A stretch of 64,000 nucleotides of DNA, from assembly GCA_018398805.1 (NCBI GenBank), contig JAGFBZ010001180.1, forward strand, positions 434,001-498,000. The letters are read 5' to 3'. Positions 1 to 10,811 of the stretch are shown piece after piece (the stretch's first letter is position 1; every line of letters starts with the position of its first letter). Source of the stretch: Hirundichthys speculiger. Its lineage: Eukaryota; Chordata; Actinopteri; Beloniformes; Exocoetidae. A model generated the notes under the pieces. The model searched no databases, was not told the origin of the DNA, and worked only from the letters and a program-made list of their open reading frames with translations. Position numbers and translations under genes: made by a program.

Positions 1-41
<41 letters not shown>
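1..41. repeat. (TA)n microsatellite
   Basis: Uninterrupted TA dinucleotide run at the left edge of the window; it probably extends beyond the edge. Confidence 0.95.
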
Positions 42-46
<5 letters not shown>

Positions 47-81
47 GCATCATCATGTTCTTTGGGTGTTTTGCCATTGAA

Positions 82-330
82 CAGTGGTCTCCAACCCCCG
101 GGCCGCGGACCGGTACCAGGCCGTGGATTAATTGGTACCAGGCCGTGGAAGAAAAAAATAGTTATTTTAGTTTTAAAATAGATCTAAAACAGATCTAATC
201 TAATCTGGTAACTGTTCCATGTTCAACTCAGGATGACACAAAGATGAATGTAAACCCCATGAGGCTAGCTGTATTTAATATCACTGTTTAAAGTCATTGT
301 TAGTGAATGACTTCATCATTTCTCATCATT
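82..330 (+). mobile_element. hAT-type transposon terminus (one end only)
   Basis: Starts with CAGTGGTCTCCAACCCCCGG, followed by a CG-rich stretch (GGCCGCGGACCGGTACCAGG). This is the style of a hAT terminal inverted repeat: CAG start, 'ccaacc' and 'accggtacc' motifs. The GGTACCAGGCCGTGG segment is duplicated directly. No matching opposite end was found; an L2 LINE begins near 335, so the element is probably truncated. The right border is approximate. Confidence 0.5.
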
Positions 331-334
331 TAGA

Positions 335-1706
335 TTTTCTTTTTCTGACAAAAACATGGCTGACAGAACGTACAAGTGCTACTGTTCTGAATGAAGCAGC
401 TCCTCCAGATTTTAGTTATATTCATAAATGCAGAATGTAAGAAAAGGAGAAGGAGAAGCTGCTCTTTTAAAAAATAGATTTCAATGTAAAGAGATCTCAT
501 TTGGTGATTTTACTTCTTTTGAATATCTCAGTTTTATTTTAAGAGGTGTCTTTAAAATTCTGTTTTTAATAATCTATAGGTCTCCAGGATATTGTACAGG
601 TTTTATTGATGACTTTTCTGAATTACTGTCAGCTGTCTCGACAGATTTTAGCCATTTTATCTTATCTGGGGATTTTAACATCCATATAGATAATATAACA
701 GATGCTAATGCAAAAAAGTTTTTCCCAGTATTGGAGATGTTTGATCTGGTGCAACACGTAAAAGAAGCTACACAATTCCAGGGTCACATTCTGGACTTGG
801 TTATCTCTAAGGGTGTTAATATTTCCTCCGTGGTAGTTACTGACGTGGCCTCTTCTGACCATTTCTGTCTGTATTTTGTTTGATTTACTGATTGCTCAGA
901 ATGCTAAAAAAACCTGCGTCTCTCGGTAAAGAAGTGGTACGCTCATGTTAAAACAAGTGCTCAGTTCATTGAAAGCATGGCTTTTTTGCCAATGATCAGT
1001 ACAGAGTCAGTGGATGGACTCCTGGATCGCTTCAATTTGAAAGTGTTAAATGTAATGGATGCTGTTGCAAGGATAAAAATCAAGAGCACCTTGAGCAAAC
1101 AAAAAACACCATGGAGAAACACCACTACGGTCTCAAACCTGAAGAGGGAATCTCAAAAAGCTGTACGAAAGTGAAAACAAAACTTCAGATTCACTTTGAG
1201 TTGTACAAGCAAAGCCTGCATATCTATAATAACGAGCTGAGCAAGGCCAGACAGCGACATTTATCTGAGATGATTAATAAGAATGTCAACAATTCTCACA
1301 CTCTGTTTGCTATGGTTAAAAAACTTATAAATCCTCCCATTTGTCAAAAGTTTCACTGAAAAAATCAAAACAATTAGACAAAACATTAATGCCACACAGG
1401 CAAACAAGATAAGTAATCTGTGCCTAAAACCTAGAAATAACTTTGATGTTATGTCACAATTTGATTTGGTTGATTTAAAAATCCTAAATGAAGTAGTTTG
1501 TCAACTGAAATCAACAACTTGCTCTCTGGACATAATACCATCTGACTTTTTAAAAACTTCTTTTACCTCAGTAGAAAGTGATGTTTTACAGATTGTCAAA
1601 AGCTCACTGGCATTGGGTATTTTTCCCAAATCTCTAAAGATAGCTGCCATTCAGCCACTCCTAAAAAACAGAACTCTAGACGCCTCCATTATGAACAACT
1701 ATAGAA
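335..1706 (+). pseudogene. L2-type non-LTR retrotransposon, endonuclease plus N-terminal RT, broken
   Basis: The region translates, with several frame changes, into a LINE ORF2. About 335-425 reads FLTKTWLTERTSATVLNEA (endonuclease start). The 428-883 frame carries the endonuclease core: YRSPGYCTGFIDDFSELLS, then the catalytic-type motif LSGDFNIHIDN, then GHILDLVIS and a C-terminal SDHFC. The linker continues in two frames (977-1359, PWRNTTTVSNLKRE and KARQRHLSEMINKNVNN). The start of the reverse transcriptase is in 1451-1700 (TTCSLDIIPSDFLKTS; FPKSLKIAAIQPLLK; NNYR), after which homology stops abruptly near 1706. The catalytic RT box (YxDD) is missing. The order and motifs fit the L2/CR1 group LINEs common in teleosts. 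Internal stops and the 3' loss make it a dead copy. Confidence 0.85.
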
Positions 1707-2466
1707 AATCCAAATGGCATAAATGTGCGTCCACCTGGTCACATGTGGACGTGCACAGACGGCTCTACCTCTCGATTACTCATCACCGTATTACTGTCAC
1801 ACGTTTTTATTCTCTTGAGGTCAGAGGATGTCTGGTCAGCAGTTGTGATGGATGTGGGAATAGTCACGGCCAGACACGTCAGTCTGTACAGCTGTGGCAT
1901 GATCTCATTCAGATGTCCAAGGAGATCTTTGTCAAGCTGGAAAAGGCTGGATGCAGGAATTTATTTCCAATATGTCTGAAACTGTTGGTGGTCGAGGAGG
2001 GACAGGAACATTAATTGTTTGTGATCTTTAAATGCGCATCCAACGATTCGTTCTGCAGTATTTTAAAAAGCACATCAGCTGCGCCAAGATGCACAACTGG
2101 TAACAACTGGATCTTATGCAGGTAAGATCTGGGTTTAGGGAGGTAGAAGATTGCGTTCTTTCTCATTTCTCCGCTACCGCTGGCCATGCCTGCTTGTTTT
2201 TTTTTGTTTTTTTTTTTCCTGTGTCTATGAGCCGCAGCCAACTGGCCAATGTGTGATCGGCTGGTCACCGTGAGTGAGCGGAGGCGAGTGGACATTGATA
2301 TGCAGTGTCAATGTTGCCTGTTGCCTAAAAGGCACGCATGCTCACGTGCAAGTCCAGTGCAAAGTTATTGGAACATAAATACCGCGGGACATAAAAGCGT
2401 ATGGTCCCATGCAGGTCGTACTGAACGGTTTTACCAAGTACCTTTGCATCCCTATTATATTGCCAG
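1707..2466. other. unassigned, repeat-like sequence
   Basis: Follows the point where LINE homology ends. It contains an imperfect palindrome near 1724-1755 (GTGCGTCCAC ... GTGGACGTGCAC) and a T-rich tract near 2195-2218. Open frames here (1725-1979 plus; 2011-2295 minus) show no family I recognise. It could be another decayed mobile element. Confidence 0.3.
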
Positions 2467-2620
2467 CAGAGTGCGGATTATACAATGACAATTGGGGGTG
2501 GGGGGGGGGGGGGGGGGGGTCAACATTTTCTAGAGATGACAAAAATGACAATTTGTCCCTTCTTTAGGGGGGTCGAAGTTGTAATTGGGGGGGTCAAACC
2601 CCCCCGTAATTCGCACTATG
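2467..2620. mobile_element. 154-bp hAT MITE with 8-bp target-site duplication
   Basis: Ends are inverted repeats: left CAGAGTGCGGATTA, right (reverse complement) CATAGTGCGAATTA, 12 of 14 matching. The direct repeat ATTGCCAG lies immediately outside both ends (2459-2466 and 2621-2628), a perfect 8-bp duplication diagnostic of the hAT superfamily. The interior is G-rich on one strand, including a near-continuous poly(G) from 2494 to 2519, and has no coding capacity, so it is non-autonomous. Confidence 0.85.
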
Positions 2621-3861
2621 ATTGCCAGGTAAACATGCAGAAAAGCTAAAACAGACATGGAGAGCGGTAAAAATCAGTGTATTTTACAGTTCGGGTAGAA
2701 ACTCAGGTAGCAATATTAACAATTCTGTCTGAAAAAAAAACAAAAAACGTTCAAACCTCTTTGTTTAAGACGATCACGTCATTCCTCCATTTTACATCAG
2801 ATCTGCTCCATGTGTTCACTGTCATGCTGTTCTCTTACTGGTTACTTCAGTGTGGCTCCATCTAGTGGCACAGATGTGTAATGACAACAGAAAGTCTATT
2901 CCTTGATTATAAAACAACACCCATTTTTGTGAATGTCATCTAGATTAAAATATTGACCTATATTTGGGCTAATACGGTAGTTTGATAAAGGACTTATTCA
3001 ATAGCAGATGGGTGTCCTGCAATGCTGGAAATGAGCATCAGAAGATTCTGTGCTCATCCGGATCTGAGGAGAAAAAGACTGATGTCAGATGCAGAGCTGG
3101 AGAGGCTTTGGTTCATCTATATACGAACTGAGTTTTCATTCAGATTTCCACAATATTGCAAATATTATAGTATGTGATTCCAGCACCACCATGCTACCTG
3201 AACTGCTGCACAAAGCCATTTCAGGGTCACGTAAACAGGACAATTAAATATTAAAAACAAATTCAGTCCCGTGGCCTGTTTGCTAAAATTGAAATATAAA
3301 AAAACAGGCTTTTGTGTGTGTGTTAGATTAAAAAACGAAAAACAAAATAAAAAAGTAACTTTTATTTATTTTTTTTTAATTTTTGATTGACAATGAAAAT
3401 GGACAAAAAAACTTTTTTTTACAGAACTTTTACAAGGACATTTTTGTTTTAAAGTTCTCCCGGACGGAGGATTCGACAGAAACAAGGTTGTTTGTAACAA
3501 CTTCCAAGTTGAACTCCCTGTTAAAAGTTTCTGCTGTTACCTCAGAAATGACCTGTTTTAATGTTGTGACTGTGGCCTCTAGATTGTTAGGATTTTGTTG
3601 GTAGACTTTTTATTATTTTAATAAAAAAACAGGATGACATTAATGCCCTGGCAGTGGCAATAAGCTTTATTTTATTTGACATTTTTTAAGATGAGATTTA
3701 CACTAAATGTGTTACTGACATGTTCTAACAACAAATGTAATAGCACTTTAGTTCATATGGCAGCGGAAGATTTAAATAAAAGTGACCTTTACACTACTTT
3801 TGAATTCATTATTTGATTTTCCATATACAATGTGATTAATTGTGATTAATCAGGGAAATCA

Positions 3862-3864
<3 letters not shown>

Positions 3865-3932
<68 letters not shown>

Positions 3933-3956
3933 TATATATTATATATATATATATAT
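3865..3956. repeat. (AT)n microsatellite
   Basis: About 92 bp of AT dinucleotides with two single-base interruptions (AATA, ATTA). Confidence 0.95.
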
Positions 3957-4658
3957 GCTAATGTTTTTTTCTTCTTCTTCCAGTCAGGATTCAGGTGTGG
4001 AGGCTATAAATGTCTAGTTAAACATGAAATTGTATGTAAAATATATCTAAACCATACTGATCTGTGTACAGAAGTCATCTGAGTAATTAGTGCATTTGGT
4101 TGCCTGAGCTAGAGGCATTTTGCAGACGAGGGGCTTCAGTGGGATGGCAGTGATAACTTTAAACTCAACAATTCAGATTTGTGTCCCTCATAAGTAGACA
4201 AGCCGTAACACAGGCCGACCTGCTCTAACTGCTATTCGGTTTCCACAGGAGCCGTTCTCTACAGAAATAGTTACAGTTATGTTGTCTTGATACTGTGGAC
4301 AATAGCACACAAATATAACAGCAGGATAATGCATGCTAAATTAGCACAGATGCAATTATTTACTGCAGATGCTCCACACACATCCCTATCCGTTCCAGAC
4401 AACATGCTCCAATTAACACCTCCTTAATCGGTGCTCAGCAGTCTGCCTGCACCCAAAGCAGAACCGTCAGAGCCCCAGCAACCTTTGGAATCACAGAATC
4501 AAAGTGCGGACATCTCTCAATAAGGAGGTAATTGGCCTGACCTCACGACCTCTCGTGCCTTGTATCAGGAACACATCGAATCAAAACTACTACAAGACAC
4601 ACCCACACTGCTAACTAGCTCCATGGTTACTTAAAACACACTGTATACAGCCAAATTC

Positions 4659-4677
4659 ACACACACACACACACACA
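4659..4677. repeat. (CA)n microsatellite
   Basis: Short CA dinucleotide run. Confidence 0.9.
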
Positions 4678-6515
4678 AAGATGTCATTAGTGGCTGTGCC
4701 GCATTTGTCGCTCATTAGGTACAAACTAGAGGAGAGATGGTCAATTGATGGGGAGTCAAAGTGGCTGCTACTTCACGTGCACGCACGCACACACATACCC
4801 AGTACGAGCATGCACAGGGGAACATAAAAATGACTGGGTCTAGTGAGGATTTGAAGCTGCGGAGCTAATAAGGCAGTGTTGCAAATACACAAGAAAGAGG
4901 AGGAGAGGGAGGAGGAAAGCGATGGAGAGACTTCCATTCCTCCCGACTACGTGGAGGAGTTTTTATGATGACGGGACAGAAAAGACGAGACTCCTTTAAT
5001 CAGTGCCTCACAGCAGCAAGACTGTGTGCATATGATTAAAAATGACATTGGGATTTTATGAACACATGCATCCACATGTCTGCTTTGTTTCTCAGAACAG
5101 ACACTGACATAGCTGGCAGATATTATCAAAGTATAAAGTTGTCAATAAAAGTATGGGTTTTAACCTGATTTTTTTGGGGGGGGAGTTCACTCTCTTTGTT
5201 TAGATGTTAACAGTGGTACTTTGACTGCTGTGTACAGTGGTACTGACACTCTGTAAATCCCATAGATTCAAAATATCATCAGTTTTACGTAACTAAAACT
5301 GAATAAAGAAAACACAACATGTGAAGTAAGAATCCATGTACTTGTGGAGGAAATCCTTTTCTTTCAGTATCTGCTTTGAACCTCTTTCACAGCACAACTG
5401 TAACTAGCATTTCCAATTAGACCCCGTTCAAATCAGACATTAAAATGCATCTTAGGAAGTCTGATCTTAAATGGCCAACAACAGGACAGCTTAGATCCAA
5501 TCACTAGATGCATTTAAAAGTTGTCTGGGATACTTGTATCCTCATTTCTTTTGGCGTCTGAACACAAAAGGAGCCGTCTACTAAACTAACTTCATTGGCT
5601 AAGGGCTTCTACACACTGCACGATTTTGGGCTGTTGCAGACAAAGGATCAACGTTGAGAAAGAATCATGAGGATACCTTTAGTCATTGGTCAGAATCGGC
5701 TATCCTACAATATAAGTGGGTTGATGACAGCCATTACATTGGTCTTGTGACCAAAGACTTTTGCTCAACTCTTTCCCCTACTGTGCTGGATGTTAAGGTT
5801 TTAGTGATCTACCATTCCCTTGGCTGGATAATGGAAATGTTATGAGCTTTGGATTTTTTTAGGCAATCCGCGCAATTTTCTTTATTTTTAGTGCCCAATG
5901 CTTTTATCCTTATCTATCTGATGAGTTCTTTTTGTTTGTTTATTTGTTTTGATATATTGAAGAAATGTATAAAACTTGATAATTGTGGTCATACTCATTT
6001 TCTAACAGTGGAGAGAATTCAGTGCTGGTAATTGAGAACCTCATAATTCAGTGGCACAAATATCGTGATCACATTTTTCAGGACACATGTTAATGAAAGG
6101 TCGAAACAAGGCCTTGCCTTTGAATTCTACATACCACTTTATTTCTTTCTACTCATTGTGATTTAGAATAACTTATCCTTGGTTCTAGTGAGTTGCTGCA
6201 TGATTCACATCAAGAATTAATTCATAGACAAATGACAAACAAATTTATGAGTATAATTACTGGTAAAACTGCAAATTTATCTTTTCACCAATCACAGAAA
6301 TCTGCCCTGACCCAGGTGCAGCAAAGTAGCATCTGAACATACAAACTAAGAGCTTAGAACCATTTCTTAACTAATTGACTGATTTTTTTCTTTCTTTCTT
6401 TATTTTTCCAAACATTATGCTTTCCATTTGAACCTACTGGTTCTGTTTTGGTGTCATATATCCACAAAACACTTTGCAACAGTTTTCTGGGTTGTTTACA
6501 AGATTTTATCAAATA

Positions 6516-6883
6516 CAGTCATGGAAAAAATTATTAGACCACCATTTTTTTCTTCACTTTCTTGTTCATTTTAATACCTGGTACCACTAAACGTCATCAT
6601 GTGACTAAAACAGACAGAAAAGAAAACACTGAATGCATAAAAGCAGTGTTTTTGGCAGTACAACGCCATAGCTATTGATGTAAAAAACTTAAGTGATTTA
6701 GGTTATAATCAAGACAACCATGGAAAATGGTAAGATATCAGCTCTTAAATAAAACTCTTATGAGCAATCTTTGTAGTTATCGTTATGTTTGTCCAAACAA
6801 ATGTACCTTTAGTTGTACCAGGCATTAAAATGAACAAGAAACTGAAGAAAACAAGGGTGGTCTAATAATTTTTTCCATGACTG
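6516..6883. mobile_element. Tc1/mariner-type MITE (368 bp) with long terminal inverted repeats
   Basis: Both ends read CAGTCATGGAAAAAATTATT inward and remain alignable for at least about 70 bp; both arms contain CTTGTTCATTTTAAT and CCTGGTAC. TA dinucleotides abut both ends (6514-6515 and 6884-6885), the target duplication expected for Tc1/mariner. The central about 200 bp has no transposase frame, so it is a non-autonomous derivative. The arm similarity suggests a moderately young insertion. Confidence 0.9.
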
Positions 6884-7026
6884 TAAATTCACCCCAAATG
6901 CATCCCACGTTTAAAAGAACAAATGGAAAGTGCTGGCAAAGTTGACAAACATAATGAACTATTATTTGTTACACCAAGATGTGGCTGCAAATAGAATAAC
7001 TTCATTAAAGCCATACTGACTTCTTT

Positions 7027-7032
7027 TTATTA

Positions 7033-7070
<38 letters not shown>
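7027..7070. repeat. (ATT)n microsatellite
   Basis: About 14 copies of a TTA/ATT trinucleotide. Confidence 0.95.
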
Positions 7071-7073
<3 letters not shown>

Positions 7074-7395
7074 AATCACTTTATTTAGTGTAGAGGAACA
7101 TTATATATTAATGAACATATAAAATGTAAATATACCCAATTATAGCCAGAAGGCTCATTTGCAATGGCAATCCCCCAGTAGGACTCAATAAAAAGCTACA
7201 TACAACATCACACGATGCACAGTATTAATAATACAAAACATAGACATAGTCAAAGATCGCACATTTGTAACAACAGAAGAAAGTCGGAATGGAATGAACA
7301 AAAAAACAAGACAGCCCTGTTGATTGCATATGGGAAGAGGGACCAGATATTTGTAGAATATCATCCCCACAAGGACAGAGAGGTGCTTCCACAAT

Positions 7396-7720
7396 GACAT
7401 CCCTGGATCACTAGGGTCCTGAAGGAGCTGCTGAACAAGAAAATGCTGAACTAAACAAATTAGTTTTCAGAGAAAAAGACAGGGAGCTATTGAAGCAGGT
7501 GCAGAGAGAGCTTAAAGTCAAGCTAAGAGAGAGCAAGGAAGCTTACAGGAAAGAGCTAGAGAGCAAGCTTCAACAGAACAATGTGCAGGATGTATTGTCA
7601 GGGTAGAAAAAAATCATTAGCTTCAATCAGAAGGGACATCAGACTAATGGAAACAAGCAATCATGCAAGCTCACACTCAGAGTTAATTTAAAATCACAAA
7701 GTAAACATCCATGTTTTTAG
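7396..7720 (+). pseudogene. Rex1-like LINE fragment (endonuclease-RT linker)
   Basis: One frame reads continuously from about 7399 to a TAG near 7603: FREKDRELLKQVQRELKVK, then RESKEAYRKELESKLQQNN. This charged, helical linker lies between the endonuclease and RT domains of Rex1-like (CR1/jockey-group) LINEs. Downstream the same relic continues past the stop (SFNQKGHQTNGN). No endonuclease or RT catalytic motif is present, so this is a small decayed fragment. The Rex1 assignment is from memory of the family and is inferential. Confidence 0.6.
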
Positions 7721-7839
7721 ACTATGGGGAAGAGTGCCTGGAGAAAGTTCTGGGAGACGTTCACACAGTTGTGAACCTTCTTGCACTGAAGTGACAATGC
7801 ATATCACGAAACCACAATTAAATCAAATTCCTTTAGTTC

Positions 7840-8160
7840 ATTAATTTCCTACACTTGCTTTATTCTATTCATGGTTGTGGCCATGCTGGAACCTATCGCA
7901 TCTGTCATCAGGTGAGAGGAAAGGTACACCCCTGACAGGTTGACAGTCCATCACCGGACCAACATTGAGATGTACGAGAAAAATAACTATGCATGGACAC
8001 ATTCATTCAAATTAACCCAACTCACATGTTTTTGGACTGTGTACATTCACACAGAAGACGTGGAGAAAGCATACACATTAGGAGAACTTGCAAACTCCAC
8101 AGAGGAGAGCTCCATGCAACAGGGGCAGCTGCAACAACCTTGGTGTTGGTTTTGTGCTTG
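7840..8160 (-). mobile_element. old tRNA-type SINE copy
   Basis: Diverged copy of the SINE found in better condition at 9221-9555 and 32759-33118. It is recognisable from the antisense blocks CATGTTTTTGGACTGTG, GGAGAACTTGCAAACTCCAC and CAGTCCATCACCGGACC. The ends are not definable. A similar block near 7708-7760 may be a further piece. Confidence 0.55.
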
Positions 8161-9206
8161 ACTAACTTATAATGTTGGTGAATGTACAGTTTATAATCTG
8201 GTGAAAAATAAATTTACTGATTCATAGCCTACACAGTGATTGAAGTTCCTTCTCATTTCTATTTTGGCCAGAATATGAAACATTGGGGGGGCAGTTTGGG
8301 TTTCAGTATCATTCTTTGCGTGTGTGCGTTTGTGTGTAGGTGTGTTGTGTCTAACAGAGGTCTCGGTCAGCACATTTACTCACTGACATGACTGTAATTA
8401 CACCTCAAACACACACACACTGAATTCTAACTACATCACACTGCTACAGAGTGGAAATGGAGGCCACAGAGGCCATATCGAGGCTACAAAGTCACAATCA
8501 TTTCTCCTGTCTGTCGTTTCTGATATGATTTCTGTTCGCATATTACAAACGTATATTTATTCTGTGCAATAATTACACCTTGTCAGCTCTCAGTTTTGTT
8601 TTTGCTTACCTGCCATCTGCTTCATGTGAAGGTGTTCTTAAATGTGGTCTTTGTTGTCCAAAAGATACAGGTTTGAATTTAGAACCAGGAACCGAGAGAC
8701 AAATCATTTACAGTATTTCAAAAAACGTCCATCTCTCTGGCGTCTAATGTTTATATCATCAGTAGGAAGTGTCTAGACAAGAGGCTCCAAAATTTAGTTT
8801 GAATAGTTGGGTGTTGAGTAGGAGAGAAAAAAAAAACTGCTGGGTGCATATAAATTATAGCAAAGTGTCTTCATGAGCTCTGATATAATTGATAAATACA
8901 ACTGCATAAGAAAAAAAAACTGTAAACAAGAGCGAAAATGCACTTCTTGATGTGTTGTTTTGTGTGTCCACATCATTCTGGAGTCGATGAAAGAGTGTTT
9001 CTATACATATATGCTTTCTGTTTTCTTTTCATTCTCTATTTACAGCTGAACTGTCAAACCCCTTTCTACTGTGTGGTCATGCCACTGCAATGTATCTATT
9101 TGGTTACTGTTTTTTGTAGGTTTGTACTTTTTTTTCTCTTTGAATTATTTGTGATGCCAAGAGGTGACATCCTGTAGCCTTTCCATGTCTTCCCTTATTC
9201 TCAATT
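8161..9206. other. non-coding stretch without recognised genes
   Basis: AT-rich, with a short CA run near 8410. Open frames are short and without recognisable similarity. Confidence 0.55.
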
Positions 9207-9220
9207 TACATCTTTGGTGC

Positions 9221-9555
9221 AAGAATCCATCAACCCATCCATTATCTATGCCCACTTAATCCTCTTCAGGGTCATGGGGATCGGCTGGAGCTTATCGCTC
9301 TGTCCGGGTGAAAGGCAGGGGTCCACCCTGGACAGGTCACCAGTCAAACGCAGGGCCACGTGTAGACAAACAACCATGCACTCACAATCACCACAATGGG
9401 AAAATTAGATCCACCAACTAACCTAACATGCATGTTTCCTGGAGGAAACCCACACAAGCACAGGGAGAACATGCAAACTCCACACAGAAAGTCCTCGAGA
9501 TTTGAACCAGGAGCTGTGAGGCAACAGTGCTGACCACCAAGCCACCGTGCTGCCC
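9221..9555 (-). mobile_element. tRNA-derived SINE, minus strand, with near-perfect target duplication
   Basis: Read on the minus strand the element begins GGGCAGCACGGTGGCTTGGT, an A-box-like tRNA promoter start. It then has a degenerate B box (GGTTCAAAT), the conserved core with GTGTGGAGTTTGCATGTTCT, and a 3' tail ending in GATGG-type repeats. Flanking 13-mers ACATCTTTGGTGC (9208-9220) and ACATCTTGGGTGC (9556-9568) differ at one base, as expected of a SINE target duplication. The family is a very abundant teleost SINE. Confidence 0.85.
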
Positions 9556-9569
9556 ACATCTTGGGTGCG

Positions 9570-10810
9570 AGAAAAGGTGATAAATCAAACATGTACAAAC
9601 AGAAAAAATGAAAAGAAGTGGTTTTGCAGGGACTATTTTCTCCCAGCAAACTTAAACAACACTGTATTCTATTCAGCTTTATCTCTTTTCCCCCTCTTCA
9701 TCTCTCCCTCCTCTTCTTCCTCCCTAATTCACTGTTTTTTTAAACATTGATAGTATTATGGGTCAGCAGGTGTCTTTTTTAGCACTGAGTATATTAGGAT
9801 GGAAAACCACCTTGGCTGACCTGTCCTTTGCTCGAGATGTTATGGCCACGTCTCATAAACACACATACACACATAGACACTTGATAAATGTATGTGAGGG
9901 CATGTCTGTCAATGTGAAAGACAAAGAGGTGAACAGCTGATGGGTAGTGAGATTGAGGAGGAAGGAGGTCGATCAAGGAAAGGCAGAGAAGGGGAGGGAG
10001 AATTTTTTAGATATCTGGCAGTTAGAAGGAGATAAGATGATTGTTTAGTGTTAACTTATGAGGAGAAAAGGGAAATAAGTGTGCTTCACCCCTAATCATT
10101 TTTGTTAAACTCTTTCCATCCTTTCTCTTTTCAGTGAAATTTTTGCATCTAGCTTACTTTAAGCCTTTAGATAAACAATTAGATTATTATTTATTTGGTT
10201 TCACAGTTGTAATCAGGGCCCAGACTTCCCTTTGTTGTTGGACATCATAAATGCGTCACGTAAGCTGTGGCTGAAACTTGAACCAGGCCACTGGTATGTA
10301 TCCAAAAAGCTGGATGTGCATTTTCACTGAAACTCTTGAATGGAAGAGGCAACTTTTCCCCAATCATGCCCTGACAAGGCATTGACAGAGATGTTATTGG
10401 ATTAGCATAAATCATTTCCCCATGCCCTTTGATTATGCAGATGATATATGGAGAAATGAAAATCTCTGTTAGGTTTAATGTCTGTTTGGCTTAATACACT
10501 CACAATCCATAGTTTGCCATTTCACCTGTCAATACTGTTTTAGATGATAAATGGGTGATGGAGTATATAATAAACACTATATTCCTCTTGTTGTGCGATT
10601 GCATGTGGGGGGAGTGTATGCATCTTACTTATCAACTCAAGAATAAAAAGAAAATACAATGATAGTGCCAGTGACATGAAGAGACATGCAGATTAGTACA
10701 ACCCTTCATATTGTTTCTGTTATTTTCTGTCTGACCATTTTTAAATGGTATATTTCTTGAGGTACAGGCCATTCAGACTTATATGAGGAAATTAAAACAT
10801 AGAGCAGTAT
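9570..10810. other. non-coding stretch without recognised genes
   Basis: AT-rich sequence; short open frames on both strands are low complexity or lack similarity. Nothing further recognised. Confidence 0.55.
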
Positions 10811-10811
10811 C

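Larger units (their letters stand above)
2630..6510. other. non-coding stretch without recognised genes
   Basis: AT-rich sequence with simple repeats at 3865-3956 (TA) and 4659-4677 (CA). A short duplicated motif (GTGATTAATTGTGATTAATC, about 3831-3850) looks like a transposon tip but has no partner. No open frame in this interval shows recognisable protein similarity. Confidence 0.6.

Noticed and set aside
5580..5850. Possible DNA-transposon terminus (CTACACACTGCACGATTTT) and a 63-codon frame
   Set aside because: Only one potential end and no family similarity in the frame.
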